Shown here: piece after piece, positions 41,148 through 50,718 of the stretch
How positions within the stretch are numbered: the stretch's first letter is position 1
Layout: each line of letters starts with the position of its first letter
Source of the DNA: Streptomyces marokkonensis
GTDB taxonomy: Bacteria; Actinomycetota; Actinomycetes; Streptomycetales; Streptomycetaceae
Length of the DNA: 64,000 nucleotides
Assembly (NCBI RefSeq): GCF_008312835.1
Contig: NZ_VSKS01000014.1
Span: forward strand, 1 to 64,000
Reading direction: 5' to 3'
The notes under the pieces: generated by a model
Database searches by the model: none
What the model saw: the letters and a program-made list of their open reading frames with translations, nothing else
What the model was told of the DNA's origin: nothing
Position numbers and translations under genes: made by a program

Positions 41148-42800
41148 ATGAACGCAGACGGCCGTACGAGGCTCAACCAGACGCCCGAGTGGACCGCACT
41201 GGCCAAGCACCGCGAGGAGCTCGGCGAGGTGCGGCTGCGCGAGCTGTTCGCCGCCGACCCCGGCCGCGGCACCGGGTACACCCTCAGGGTCGGTGACCTG
41301 TACGTCGACTACTCCAAGCACCTGGTCACCGACGAGACCCTGCGGCTGCTGCGGGAGTTGGCCGCCGCCACCGACGTGGCCGGGCTGCGCGACGCCATGT
41401 TCCGCGGCGAGAAGATCAACACGACCGAGGACCGGGCCGTGCTGCACACCGCGCTCCGGGCCGCCCGTGACGCGGTGATCGAGGTCGACGGGGAGAACGT
41501 CGTCCCGGCCGTGCACGCCGTGCTCGACAGGATGGCCGACTTCGCCGGCCGGGTCCGTTCCGGAGAGTGGACCGGCCACACCGGCAAGCGCATCCGCAAC
41601 GTCGTCAACGTCGGCATCGGCGGCTCCGACCTGGGTCCCGCCATGGCGTACGAGGTGCTGCGCGCCTTCACCGACCGCGATCTCACCGTCCGCTTCGTGT
41701 CCAACGTGGACGGAGCCGACCTGCACGAGGCCACCCGGGACCTGGACCCGGCGGAGACGCTGTTCATCATCGCGTCCAAGACCTTCACCACCATCGAGAC
41801 GGTCACCAACGCCACCTCCGCGCGGACCTGGCTGCTCAAGGGGCTCGGTGACGACACGGCGGTCGCCAAGCACTTCGTCGCGTTGTCGACCAACGCCGAG
41901 AAGGTGGCCGAGTTCGGCATCGACACGGCGAACATGTTCGAGTTCTGGGACTGGGTCGGCGGACGCTACTCCTACGACTCCGCCATCGGCCTGTCCCTGA
42001 TGATCGCCATCGGCCCGGACCGCTTCCGGGAGATGCTCGACGGATTCCGCGTCGTCGACGAGCACTTCCGCACCGCCCCCGCCGAGTCCAACGTTCCGCT
42101 GCTGCTGGGCCTGCTCGGCGTGTGGTACGGGAACTTCCACGACGCGCAGTCGCACGCGGTGCTGCCGTACTCGCACTACCTGTCGAAGTTCACCGCCTAC
42201 CTCCAGCAGCTCGACATGGAGTCCAACGGCAAGTACGTCGGCCGCGACGGCCGCGAGGTGGAGTGGCAGACCGGGCCGGTCGTCTGGGGCACCCCGGGCA
42301 CCAACGGGCAGCACGCCTACTACCAGTTGATCCACCAGGGCACGAAGCTGATCCCGGCGGACTTCATCGGCTTCGCCGAGCCCGTCGCCGAGCTGAGCGA
42401 CGAACTCAAGGCCCAGCACGATCTGCTGATGGCCAACTTCTTCGCGCAGACCCAGGCCCTGGCCTTCGGCAAGACGCCCGACGAGGTGCGCGGCGAAGGG
42501 GTGCCGGAGGAGCTCGTCCCGCACAAGACGTTCAAGGGCGACCACCCGACGACCACGATCCTCGCGCGCGAGCTCACGCCGTCCGTGCTCGGCCAGCTCG
42601 TCGCGCTCTACGAGCACAAGGTGTTCGTCCAGGGCGCGATCTGGAACATCGACTCCTTCGACCAGTGGGGCGTCGAACTGGGCAAGGTCCTCGCCAAGCG
42701 CGTCGAACCCGCCCTCACCGAGGGCGCCGAGGTGCCGGGTCTGGACGCCTCAACCAAGGCCCTGGTCGCCACCTACCGGGAGCTGCGCGGGCGGCAGTGA
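41148..42800 (+). CDS. pgi: Glucose-6-phosphate isomerase
   Basis: 550 aa PGI that interconverts glucose 6-phosphate and fructose 6-phosphate. Diagnostic segments: [45 protein letters not shown], the catalytic [16 protein letters not shown] (His) and signature [14 protein letters not shown] at MNADGRTRL. It links glycolysis to the pentose-phosphate genes 12 kb downstream. Confidence 0.97.
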   Translation: MNADGRTRLNQTPEWTALAKHREELGEVRLRELFAADPGRGTGYTLRVGDLYVDYSKHLVTDETLRLLRELAAATDVAGLRDAMFRGEKINTTEDRAVLHTALRAARDAVIEVDGENVVPAVHAVLDRMADFAGRVRSGEWTGHTGKRIRNVVNVGIGGSDLGPAMAYEVLRAFTDRDLTVRFVSNVDGADLHEATRDLDPAETLFIIASKTFTTIETVTNATSARTWLLKGLGDDTAVAKHFVALSTNAEKVAEFGIDTANMFEFWDWVGGRYSYDSAIGLSLMIAIGPDRFREMLDGFRVVDEHFRTAPAESNVPLLLGLLGVWYGNFHDAQSHAVLPYSHYLSKFTAYLQQLDMESNGKYVGRDGREVEWQTGPVVWGTPGTNGQHAYYQLIHQGTKLIPADFIGFAEPVAELSDELKAQHDLLMANFFAQTQALAFGKTPDEVRGEGVPEELVPHKTFKGDHPTTTILARELTPSVLGQLVALYEHKVFVQGAIWNIDSFDQWGVELGKVLAKRVEPALTEGAEVPGLDASTKALVATYRELRGRQ

Positions 42801-42889
42801 GCACGCCGCGGGAAGCGGGCGGCGGAGCGCCGTCCGCTTCCCGTAGAATCCCCGGCGATCATCACGGCGAGCGCTCGGGGGAGCACAAG

Positions 42890-43867
42890 ATGGCACGGAC
42901 GTACGGAAGTTGGACCGGTGGCACGCTCACGCCGCGGACGTTCCTGAAGCCCCATCACGTCGCGGCGGTGGTGTTCCACCCCGCGTGGATCCCGCCGTCG
43001 CTCGACCCGTCCGTCGAACGGCTCAAGCGCATCCGGGTCATCGCCGGGGCGGTCGCGTCCGTCGGGGTCTACACCGTCCTCGAGGGCGGCTTCGACCTCA
43101 CGGAGCTGCTGGAGAACGCGCTGACCGCCTCGGCGGTGCTGCTGTTCCTCACGCCGCTGACGGTCGGCGTGATGCTGTTCGTCTGGCGGCGCACCGGCAC
43201 CGTGCGGCAGCTGCGGGTGCCGCTGCTCAACTCCCTCAAGCTGCTCCTGCTGTTCATCGGCTGCGTGGTCACGGTGGTGCTGCTGGCGCAGATGACGAAC
43301 GCCTCCGGCAGCATCCTGATGATCCTCGGCGTGGGCGCGACGATGATGTGGATGCTGATCTTCGTCGCCTACGGAGCCGTCCGGGTCTCCGGCAACTTCT
43401 TCGGTACGGCCGCCGTGCACCGCTGTCTGCCGGCGCTGCTCGCCACGGTGACGAGCTGGCTGATGGCGATCCCCGACCTGGTCACCGGCGACCTGCACGG
43501 CCTCGGCCTCACCATGGGCGTCGTCTTCATCCTGGGCGCACCCGTCACCGTCACGGCGATCGCCCTGCTGGAGACGGGGCGGCTCAAGCGCCGCTACGGC
43601 ATCCGGCTGGCCACCCATCCGGCGAGCCTCCCGCCGGTCCCCGGCCCCGTCCCGCCGGTGCCCCCGACGGGACTGCCCCACGTACCGCCCCAGGGAAACC
43701 CGTACGCCCCTGCGCACCCCCGGCCCCCGTACGTCCCCGGGGCGGGCGGCAATCCGTACGCGACCGGGGCGGGCGGCAGCCCGTACGCTCCGCAGCCGCC
43801 CTACAGCCCGCAAGGCCCCTACAGCCCGCAAGGCCCCTACAGCCCGCACGGCCCCTACGGCGGCTGA
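42890..43867 (+). CDS. Yip1-like multi-pass membrane protein with Pro/Tyr-rich tail
   Basis: 325 aa. Residues about 40-235 hold five or six membrane helices (ALTASAVLLFLTPLTVGVML, LNSLKLLLLFIGCVVTVVLL and others) in a Yip1/DUF-type arrangement. The last ~85 residues are a Pro/Gly/Tyr-rich cytoplasmic tail with repeated PYAP, GAGGxPYA and YSPQGP units. ATG 6 nt after GGGGGAG. Function unknown. It ends tail to tail with the ABC permease 20 nt away. Confidence 0.8.
   Translation: MARTYGSWTGGTLTPRTFLKPHHVAAVVFHPAWIPPSLDPSVERLKRIRVIAGAVASVGVYTVLEGGFDLTELLENALTASAVLLFLTPLTVGVMLFVWRRTGTVRQLRVPLLNSLKLLLLFIGCVVTVVLLAQMTNASGSILMILGVGATMMWMLIFVAYGAVRVSGNFFGTAAVHRCLPALLATVTSWLMAIPDLVTGDLHGLGLTMGVVFILGAPVTVTAIALLETGRLKRRYGIRLATHPASLPPVPGPVPPVPPTGLPHVPPQGNPYAPAHPRPPYVPGAGGNPYATGAGGSPYAPQPPYSPQGPYSPQGPYSPHGPYGG
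43802..43855 (+). repeat. Three tandem 18-bp coding repeats
   Basis: Unit TACAGCCCGCAAGGCCCC three times in a row (one base change in the third), encoding YSPQGP/YSPHGP in the tail of the membrane protein. Slippage could vary copy number between strains. Confidence 0.85.
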
Positions 43868-43887
43868 CCGGCCGTCCGGGAGGGGGC

Positions 43888-46170
43888 TCAGGCCACCGCG
43901 CTCAGGGTGTCCGCGAGGCGGCGGCGGGCCGCTCGTGCGGCCGGGACGGCGGCGAGGGCGGCGGCACCCAGCACCGCGGCCGTCCCGAGCAGCAGCAGGA
44001 GCACGGGGGAGGGCCCCTGGGCGATCCCGGCGCCGATGCCGCTCGTTCTCCCCTGGGCGTCGATCAGCCAGTGCGCGAGCGGCAGCCCGAGGGCCGTGGC
44101 GAGCAGCACGGCCGCGAGGGCGGTACCGGCGGTCGCCGTGACCGTGACCGCGGTGATCTGCCGTGGGGAGAGACCGATGGCCTTGAGCGCCAGCAGATCG
44201 CGTTCGCCCTCACGGACCGTGCCGCCGATCGCCGTCAGCAGTTCGATCAGCCCGATCAGCGCGAGGACCGCGATCATTCCGAGGACGACCGCGCGCAGTG
44301 GCGACAGCCCGTCGGCCGGGTTCGCCACGGTGTGCACGTCCAGGTGGCCGCGGCCCGCCGAGTCCAGCCGGGCGGCGACCGCGGCGGGGTCGGCACCGGG
44401 GTCCAGCCGCACCTGGTACATGCTCGGCCGCAGGTCCGGGTCGTTGGCGCGGAGGGTGTCCAGCGAGGTGGAGATGACCCGGCCGGCGTTCTCCGGTTCG
44501 ATGCTGCGGCCGACGATGTGCAGGATCTGCGGCTGGTCACCCACGGTCATCCGCACCCAGTCGCCGACCTGGACGTGCAGCAGGTCGAGCAGCCCCTGCC
44601 CGGCCACCGCCTCGTCCGGCCCGCGCGCGGCGCGGCCCTCGGCCAGCGTGAACGGGTACGGCTCCCGGGAGGTGCCGAGCCCGCGCAGGGCGATGGTGGC
44701 GGTCTGGCCCGGGACCAGGGCGGCCACCTCCACGCCCGGGTAGGCGGCGGCGACCTGCGGATCGCGCTCCAGCAGGGCGCGGACCTCCCGGTCGCCCAGC
44801 GAGGTGTCCGCGCGGACGCCGAGCGCCGTGGGCATCCCCATCCGCTCGGGGGTGCTGTGGAAGCGGTCGATGGTGGTCCAGGCGCTCAGCGCCACCACGA
44901 TCAGCAGCAGGGGCAGCGCCAGCCTGCCCACCGCGCCCAGCGAACGCGGCCGGCGCGTGAACGCCTTGTGCCAGCCGAGGACCAGCGCCGGCGGCACCTT
45001 CGCGCCCAGCGCCCGCCGGGCCACGCCGGTCAGCCCTCCGGCCGGGGGCGCCGCGGGGCGCGGCACCGGCACCGGCGGCACCCGTCCCGCACGCCAGGCG
45101 GCCAGCCCGGTGGTCGCGCCGATGAACAGCACCGCCCCCACCGGCACCACGAACAGCGCCACGGTGTGCCCTGGCAGGTCCTGCCACACGTCGACGGCGT
45201 CCCCGAGCCGCCCCGGCACCGCGCTGCCCAGCGCCTCGGTGAGCGCGGCGGCCGCGACGGCACCGAGCAGTGCGTAGACCAGGTGCTGGATCAGGAAGAC
45301 TCGGACGACCTGGCCGGGCGTGAAGCCGATCGCCTTGAGGACGGAGATGTCCCGCAGATGCCCCCGGATCCGGGTGGCGATCGCCCCGTGCACGGCGAAC
45401 CCGGCGGCGACCAGCGCGCCCAGACCGAACAGGCCGAGCACCTGGCCGAGCAGCCGGTTGTCACCCTGGGCCTCGGCGCGCGCCTGCTGCCAGGTGGCGA
45501 CCTCGCCGATCGCCCCGGCGCCCAGCTCGGTCACCGCCCGCTGCACCGCGTACCCGGTGTCGCCCGGGTCGGTCAGCCGCAGCCCCACCACCTGGCCGCC
45601 CGGGTCCGTCACCGCCGAGGGCAGCGCCCACACCAGGCCCGTCCGCTCACCCGGCCGGTAGCGCGGCTCGGCGCTGTCGGCGATACCCACCACGGTCAGC
45701 CGGCGCGCGGTGCCCGGCACGGTGAGGGTGTCGCCGGGGGCCGTCAGCAGGGCACGGGCGAGACGGCTCTCCAGGACCACCCCGTCGGGGGAGGCCGGGT
45801 CCAGCCAGTGCCCGGACGTGATCAGCGGGCGGCCCACGCCGGGCCGTCCCGAGGTGCCGCGCAGCTCCACCGAGGCGCGGCCGCCCTGCGAGGCGAGGGT
45901 GACCGAGGCAGTGGGGTAGGGGCCGGCCACGGAGTCCACACCGTCCAGGCCGGCCAGCTTCCCGGCGTCGGCGGAGGCGGTGGTGTGCAGCGTGACGTGC
46001 GCGCCGTGCGCCTGGGTGAACACGCGCTGCCAGGGGTTGGTGGCGTAGCCGAACAGGGCCGTGGCCAGCAGCAGGGACGCGACGATGCCCGCGGTGGCGA
46101 GGACCAGGAACAGTGCCTCGCCGCGGTGCGTACGCAGATCGGAGTGCGCCCAGCGCAGAGTCGCTCGCAC
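43888..46170 (-). CDS. FtsX-type ABC transporter permease
   Basis: 760 aa permease with an N-terminal helix (LFLVLATAGIVASLLLATAL), a large extracytoplasmic domain, and two FtsX-like cores: ATRIRGHLRDISVLKAIGFT in the first and TVREGERDLLALKAIGLSP in the second, each followed by helices. This is the MacB/LolE-like layout used in export or mechanotransmission rather than import. GTG start. It is third in the padR-ATPase-permease operon, 39 nt after the ATPase. Confidence 0.88.
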   Translation of the reverse strand: MRATLRWAHSDLRTHRGEALFLVLATAGIVASLLLATALFGYATNPWQRVFTQAHGAHVTLHTTASADAGKLAGLDGVDSVAGPYPTASVTLASQGGRASVELRGTSGRPGVGRPLITSGHWLDPASPDGVVLESRLARALLTAPGDTLTVPGTARRLTVVGIADSAEPRYRPGERTGLVWALPSAVTDPGGQVVGLRLTDPGDTGYAVQRAVTELGAGAIGEVATWQQARAEAQGDNRLLGQVLGLFGLGALVAAGFAVHGAIATRIRGHLRDISVLKAIGFTPGQVVRVFLIQHLVYALLGAVAAAALTEALGSAVPGRLGDAVDVWQDLPGHTVALFVVPVGAVLFIGATTGLAAWRAGRVPPVPVPRPAAPPAGGLTGVARRALGAKVPPALVLGWHKAFTRRPRSLGAVGRLALPLLLIVVALSAWTTIDRFHSTPERMGMPTALGVRADTSLGDREVRALLERDPQVAAAYPGVEVAALVPGQTATIALRGLGTSREPYPFTLAEGRAARGPDEAVAGQGLLDLLHVQVGDWVRMTVGDQPQILHIVGRSIEPENAGRVISTSLDTLRANDPDLRPSMYQVRLDPGADPAAVAARLDSAGRGHLDVHTVANPADGLSPLRAVVLGMIAVLALIGLIELLTAIGGTVREGERDLLALKAIGLSPRQITAVTVTATAGTALAAVLLATALGLPLAHWLIDAQGRTSGIGAGIAQGPSPVLLLLLGTAAVLGAAALAAVPAARAARRRLADTLSAVA

Positions 46171-46209
46171 CGGCCTCAGCCCCTCGCGGGTCGGTCGTGG
46201 AGGCGCATG

Positions 46210-46962
46210 TCAGTCCTTGAGCTCCAGCACACCCGATATCCCGGTCCGCCGCAGTGGCGCGCCGCCGTCGAGTGCGGCGTCGTCGGCGATCCGGCCGTCG
46301 AAGAAGCTGATCACCCGGTCCGCGGCGCTCGCCAGCCGCGCGTCGTGCGTGACCAGCAGGATGGTCTGCCCGCGCTGGTGGAAGCGGGACAGCAGCCGCA
46401 TCACCTCACGGGTGCCCTTGCTGTCCAGGCTGCCCGCGGGCTCGTCGGCCAGCAGCAGCGGAGGATGGTTGACCAGCGCCCGGGCGAGGGCGACCCGCTG
46501 CTGCTCGCCGCCGGACAGCTCGCCTGGCATGCTGCGCTCCTTGCCCTCGAGACCCAGCTCGGCGAGGAGTTCCTCCCGCCCGGCGCGGGCCCTCTTCGGG
46601 GGCACCCCGGCGAGCAGGGCGGGCAGCTCCACGTTGTCGGCGACCGACAGGTCGGAGACCAGGTTGAAGAACTGGAAGACGATCCCGATGCGCCTGCGGC
46701 GCTCGACGGCCCAGCGGGCCTCGCTGTAGCCGTCGGTGCGCTCGCCGTCCAGCCAGATGCTGCCCGCGTCGGGCCGCTGGAGCCCGCCGAGCAGATGCAG
46801 CAGCGTCGACTTCCCCGCACCGGACGGGCCGGTGATCGCCACGAACTCGCCCGGTGTCACCCGCAGGTCGACCCCGCGCACCGCGTGCGCCGGGGCGCCC
46901 TCGCCGTGGTGCGTCTTGACCAGGCCTTCGGCGCGCAGCACGGGAGTGGTGCTGTCACTCAC
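46210..46962 (-). CDS. ABC transporter ATP-binding protein (MacB/LolD type)
   Basis: 250 aa ATPase. Walker A ITGPSGAGKSTLLHLLGG, Q-loop GIVFQFFNLVSDLS, signature LSGGEQQRVALARAL, Walker B LLLADEPAGSLD and switch His VTHDARLA, typical of ATPases that pair with FtsX permeases. GTG start at VSDSTTPVL overlaps the padR stop as GTGA, indicating translational coupling; a longer frame start inside padR is unnecessary. Confidence 0.92.
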   Translation of the reverse strand: MSDSTTPVLRAEGLVKTHHGEGAPAHAVRGVDLRVTPGEFVAITGPSGAGKSTLLHLLGGLQRPDAGSIWLDGERTDGYSEARWAVERRRRIGIVFQFFNLVSDLSVADNVELPALLAGVPPKRARAGREELLAELGLEGKERSMPGELSGGEQQRVALARALVNHPPLLLADEPAGSLDSKGTREVMRLLSRFHQRGQTILLVTHDARLASAADRVISFFDGRIADDAALDGGAPLRRTGISGVLELKD

Positions 46963-47474
46963 CCCAGCTCCTCCAGCTCTTCCTGGCACCGCTCCAGCCA
47001 GTCGAGGTCGGCCTGCAGGTGCAGCATCGCGCCCTCGATCAGCAGATGGGAAATGCGGTTGTCCCGGTCCTCGGCGGCGGCCAGCTTCGACAACTGCCGC
47101 ATGGTGTTCAGATACTGGCGCCGCTGTCTGTTGATCAGGGCGATCCGGTCGGCGAGACCGGTCTGCGGGGCCAGGGCCAGTTTCATGAAGAACTCGTCCC
47201 GCACCCGCGGCTCGTCCGCCGTCTCCTCGTACCAGGCGAGCAGCGCCTCCCGCCCGGCGTCGGTGAGGTGGTAGACCTTCTTGTTGGGCCGGCTCGACTG
47301 CGCGACGTCCTCGCCCTCGATCAGTCCGGTCTTCTCGAGGCGGCCGAGGGTGACGTAGATCTGGCCGACGTTCGGCTGAGGGTACGCGGAGCCCAGCAGT
47401 TGCTCAAGGTCCTGCTTCAGCTCATAGCCGTGGGCAGGACCGCGGGCGAGCAGGGCCAGGAGGGGCAGCCGCAC
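46959..47474 (-). CDS. PadR-family transcriptional regulator
   Basis: 171 aa PadR repressor. The winged helix-turn-helix (LLALLARGPAHGYELKQDLE ... YPQPNVGQIYVTLGRLEKTG) is followed by a coiled-coil dimerisation domain (RQRRQYLNTMRQLSKLAAAE). GTG start 8 nt after GAGGAGGAG. It leads its own operon with the ABC exporter it probably controls, the classic arrangement for drug- or peptide-responsive PadR proteins. Confidence 0.92.
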   Translation of the reverse strand: MRLPLLALLARGPAHGYELKQDLEQLLGSAYPQPNVGQIYVTLGRLEKTGLIEGEDVAQSSRPNKKVYHLTDAGREALLAWYEETADEPRVRDEFFMKLALAPQTGLADRIALINRQRRQYLNTMRQLSKLAAAEDRDNRISHLLIEGAMLHLQADLDWLERCQEELEELG

Positions 47475-47528
47475 TCGTGCTCTCCTCCTCGCATCCTGGG
47501 TAATGTGCCGCAGGACCTAGTATCGCCC

Positions 47529-47543
47529 ATACCTAACGGGTAT
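47529..47543. promoter_or_regulatory. Inverted repeat between padR and the solute-binding gene
   Basis: ATACC-TAACG-GGTAT (5-bp arms, 5-nt spacer) in an AT-rich patch that also contains GTAT-N5-ATAC (47520-47532). It contains TACCTAAC, which recurs twice upstream of the GH13 gene. Candidate operator for PadR in the divergent promoter region. Confidence 0.5.
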
Positions 47544-47599
47544 ACATGGCCTCTGACCCCGGCAAGGGTGCCCGGGTGCCGGTGCACAGGGAGGAACCT

Positions 47600-48871
47600 A
47601 TGCGGTGGATGCATGCCGCGGGTAGGGGCCTCCTTGTCCTGATCGTCGTCCTGACCGGCTACGTCGCCTCCGGCGCGCGGGCCGGCGAGGCCGACGCGGG
47701 CGGTCGCGGCCCCCTGACCCTTGCCACCGCCGGCGATCTCACCGGCTATCTCGGTTCCGTGCTCGACGGCTGGAACCGCAGCCATCCCGGCGAGAAGGTG
47801 ACCCTCGTCGAGCTGCCCGACTCCGCCGACGAGACGCGCGCGCAGATGATCACCGATCTGCGCGGCGGTGAGCGCGGCCGGTTCGACGTGCTCAACATCG
47901 ACGTCAGCTGGACCTCGGAGTTCGCCGGCGCCGGGTGGATCCGTCCGCTGCCCCGCGACCGGTTCCCGCTCGACACCTTCCTGCCCCCGGTGGTGGACAC
48001 GGCGACCTACGGCGACCGGCTCTTCGCCGTCCCCTACGTCACCAACGCCGGCCTGCTCCTGTACCGCAAGGACGTCCTCGCCGAAGCGGGCGTCCCGCCG
48101 CCGCGCACCTGGGCCGATCTGGAGCGGGCCGCGAAGACCCTCGCCCCGGAGCACGGTCTCGACGGCTACGCGGGCCAGTTCCTGCCCTACGAGGGCCTGA
48201 CCGTGAACGCGGCCGAGGCCGTCTACTCGGCGGGCGGCACCATCCTCGGCGACGAGGGCGAACGCGTCACCGTGAACTCCAGGGCGGCCCGGGAGGGCAT
48301 CGGCTTCCTGGCCCGCGGCGTCCGCGAGGGCTGGATCCCGCGCGAGGCGCTGACGTACAAGGAGGAGGAGTCCAAGCAGGCCTTCCAGAACGGGCGGCTG
48401 CTCTTCCTGCGCAACTGGCCTTACGCCTACGTCGCGGCCTCCGCCCCTGGCTCCGTGGTCGCCGGCAAGGTCGGCGCCGTACCGCTGCCGGGGCCGGACG
48501 GTCCGGGCACCAGTGTCCTCGGCGGCTCCAACCTGGCCGTCAGCAGCCACGCCCGGCATCCCGACTCCGCCGCGCGCCTGATCGCGTACCTCACCAGTGA
48601 GCGCGTCCAGCGCCAGGTGCTCACCCGCGGCGCGCTGCCGCCGGTACGGGCCGACCTGTACGACGATCCGGAACTGGTCCGGGACTTCCCGTACCTGCCG
48701 ACCCTGCGCGAGAGCGTGCGCTCCGCCGCTCCGCGCCCCAAGAGCCCGCACTACGACCAGGTGAGCCTGGTGGTGCAGGCGGTGGTGCACGACGCGATGA
48801 CCGGGCGGCAGACGCCCGAGGCCGCGGTGCGCCGGCTGGCGGGCGAGCTCGCCGCCGTCTCCTCCCGCTAG
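47600..48871 (+). CDS. Sugar ABC transporter substrate-binding protein
   Basis: 423 aa extracellular solute-binding protein of the maltose/trehalose (type 1) family. Hydrophobic export signal RGLLVLIVVLTGYVASGARA ends in an AxA-like site, but there is no lipobox cysteine, unlike most actinomycete binding proteins. Family features: VDVSW-like contact FDVLNIDVSWTSEFAGAGWI, LLLYRKDVLAEAG, and TSVLGGSNLAVSSHARHPDSA. ATG with GGGAGGAA upstream. No permease is directly attached; a GH13 enzyme and a complete binding-protein/permease set follow 188 nt downstream. Confidence 0.87.
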   Translation: MRWMHAAGRGLLVLIVVLTGYVASGARAGEADAGGRGPLTLATAGDLTGYLGSVLDGWNRSHPGEKVTLVELPDSADETRAQMITDLRGGERGRFDVLNIDVSWTSEFAGAGWIRPLPRDRFPLDTFLPPVVDTATYGDRLFAVPYVTNAGLLLYRKDVLAEAGVPPPRTWADLERAAKTLAPEHGLDGYAGQFLPYEGLTVNAAEAVYSAGGTILGDEGERVTVNSRAAREGIGFLARGVREGWIPREALTYKEEESKQAFQNGRLLFLRNWPYAYVAASAPGSVVAGKVGAVPLPGPDGPGTSVLGGSNLAVSSHARHPDSAARLIAYLTSERVQRQVLTRGALPPVRADLYDDPELVRDFPYLPTLRESVRSAAPRPKSPHYDQVSLVVQAVVHDAMTGRQTPEAAVRRLAGELAAVSSR

Positions 48872-48887
48872 TCCCGGAGCCTTCCTA

Positions 48888-49018
48888 GTTACATGTTAGG
48901 TAACGCGGACGTCTCAAATGTGTCCGCTGTGCCCGCTTACGTCCCGATGTAGCGAACCCAACCGCGCGGTAGCTTGCGTAAGTTCATTGACACCCTCTCG
49001 ACACCGCTACCTAACATG
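48888..49018. promoter_or_regulatory. Paired TACCTAAC/GTTAGGTA sites and promoter upstream of the GH13 gene
   Basis: CATGTTAGGTA (48892-48902) and its exact complement TACCTAACATG (49008-49018) are an 11-bp inverted repeat 105 nt apart. The first is also inside GTTAC-N7-GTAAC (48888-48904). The second overlaps the -10 region of a promoter whose -35 is TTGACA (48987-48992). This suggests a repressor binding two sites, possibly with looping. No gene lies in the 188-base spacer. Confidence 0.5.
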
Positions 49019-49059
49019 CATGCATAACGACTAGCGCTCCTCACAGACAGGTCAACGGG

Positions 49060-50682
49060 GTGAACAGGCATCACTGGTGGCGTGACGCGGTGATCTACCA
49101 GGTGTACGTCCGCAGCTTCCTGGACAGCACCGGTGACGGCATCGGCGATCTCGCCGGGGTCAGAGCGGGACTGCCCTACCTGAAGAAGCTCGGTGTGGAC
49201 GGGATCTGGCTGAGCCCCTTCTACCCCTCGCCGCAGCACGACCACGGCTACGACGTCGCCGACTACCGCGACGTCGACCCGGTCTTCGGCGACCTCGCCG
49301 AATTCGACCTGCTGGTGGCCTCCGCCCGCCGGCTCGGCATCAAGGTGCTGCTGGACATCGTCCCGAACCACTGCTCCAACGAGCACCCCTGGTTCCGTGC
49401 GGCGCTCGCCGCCGGCCCCGGCAGCCCCGAACGGGCCCGCTTCCACTTCGCCGACGGCCGCGGCCCCGGCGGCAGCGAGCCGCCCAACAACTGGCACGCC
49501 ATGTTCGGCGGCCCCGCCTGGACCCGTGTCACCGAGCCGGACGGCCGGCCCGGCCAGTGGTACCTGCACATGTTCACGCCCGAACAGCCGGACTGGAACT
49601 GGCGCGAGCCCGAGGTCGCCGCCGACTTCGACCGCACCCTCCGCTTCTGGCTGGACCGGGGCGTCGACGGCTTCCGCATCGATGTCGCCGCCGGCCTGTT
49701 CAAGCACCCCGAACTGCCCGACTCCCCGGACCCGGAGGCCGACGCCCGCACCCGCGACTCGGTCAACCCGCTCGCCTGGAACCAGCCCGAGGTCCACGAC
49801 GTGTGGCGGCACTGGCGCGCGGTGTGCGAGGAGTACACCGCCCGGGACGGCCGCGAACGCCTCCTGGTCGGCGAGGTCTCCGTGCCCACCGCACGCGAGC
49901 ACGCCCGGTACGTCCGCCCGGACGAGCTGCACCAGGCCTTCTTCTTCGACCTGCTCGGCGCCCACTGGGACGCCGACGCCTTCCGCAAGGTCATCTCCGA
50001 GGCCATGCAGGACATAGCCGGCACCGGCTCCACCGTCACCTGGGTCCTCAACAACCACGACCAGGTCCGCACCGTCACCCGCTACGGGGAACCCGCCCCC
50101 GAGGGCAGCGGTCTCGGCGCCGCCCGGGCCCGCGCCGCGGCCCTGCTGATGCTGGCGCTGCCCGGAGCCGCGTACATCTACCAGGGCGAGGAACTGGGCC
50201 TGCCCGAGGTCGTCGACCTGCCCGACGACGTGCTCACCGACCCGATCTTCCGCCGCACCGGCAGCCGCGCCCGGATAAGGGACGGCTGCCGGGTGCCGCT
50301 GCCCTGGTCGGGACAGGCCTCCCCGTTCGGCTTCACCTCCGGCGCCGAGGGCGCCAAGCCGTGGCTGCCGCAGCCGGAGTACTTCGCCGAGTACGCCACC
50401 CACCGCGCCCTCGCCGACACCCGCTCCTCCTGGCACCTGTACCGCGACGGACTGCAACTGCGCTCCGCCCTGCACCAGCTGGGCGAGGGCACGCTGCGCT
50501 GGCTGGACACCCAGCCCGGCATCCTCGCCTTCACCCGCGGCGACGACCTCGTCTGCGCCGTCAACTTCGGCACCGCCCCCGTACCCGCTCCGGTCCCCGG
50601 CACCCCGCTGCTCGCCAGCGGTCCCTGCCCGCCCGGAGTGCTTCCCGGCTCCACCGCCGCCTGGTGGATCGACGGCTCCTGA
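49060..50682 (+). CDS. GH13 alpha-glucosidase (oligo-1,6-glucosidase/AglA type)
   Basis: 540 aa intracellular glycoside hydrolase of family 13. The TIM barrel starts WWRDAVIYQVYVRSFLDSTG; conserved regions follow: DIVPNHCSNEH, DGFRIDVAAG (nucleophile Asp), LLVGEVSVP (acid/base Glu) and VLNNHDQVR (third Asp). No signal peptide, so it hydrolyses imported alpha-glucosides such as maltose, isomaltose or trehalose-type sugars. GTG start; the ribosome-binding site is weak. First gene of the probable GH13-binding protein-permease-permease operon. Confidence 0.92.
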   Translation: MNRHHWWRDAVIYQVYVRSFLDSTGDGIGDLAGVRAGLPYLKKLGVDGIWLSPFYPSPQHDHGYDVADYRDVDPVFGDLAEFDLLVASARRLGIKVLLDIVPNHCSNEHPWFRAALAAGPGSPERARFHFADGRGPGGSEPPNNWHAMFGGPAWTRVTEPDGRPGQWYLHMFTPEQPDWNWREPEVAADFDRTLRFWLDRGVDGFRIDVAAGLFKHPELPDSPDPEADARTRDSVNPLAWNQPEVHDVWRHWRAVCEEYTARDGRERLLVGEVSVPTAREHARYVRPDELHQAFFFDLLGAHWDADAFRKVISEAMQDIAGTGSTVTWVLNNHDQVRTVTRYGEPAPEGSGLGAARARAAALLMLALPGAAYIYQGEELGLPEVVDLPDDVLTDPIFRRTGSRARIRDGCRVPLPWSGQASPFGFTSGAEGAKPWLPQPEYFAEYATHRALADTRSSWHLYRDGLQLRSALHQLGEGTLRWLDTQPGILAFTRGDDLVCAVNFGTAPVPAPVPGTPLLASGPCPPGVLPGSTAAWWIDGS

Positions 50683-50718
50683 AAGTCCGGTCAACTCCCG
50701 TATCCCGAAGGGACATCG

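Noticed and set aside
42910-47274. A 1454-codon open frame on the plus strand across the permease, ATPase and padR genes
   Set aside because: It begins inside the Yip1-like gene and runs antisense through three genes with clear family motifs. Its composition is the Arg/Gly/Gln/His-rich pattern of high-GC shadow frames.
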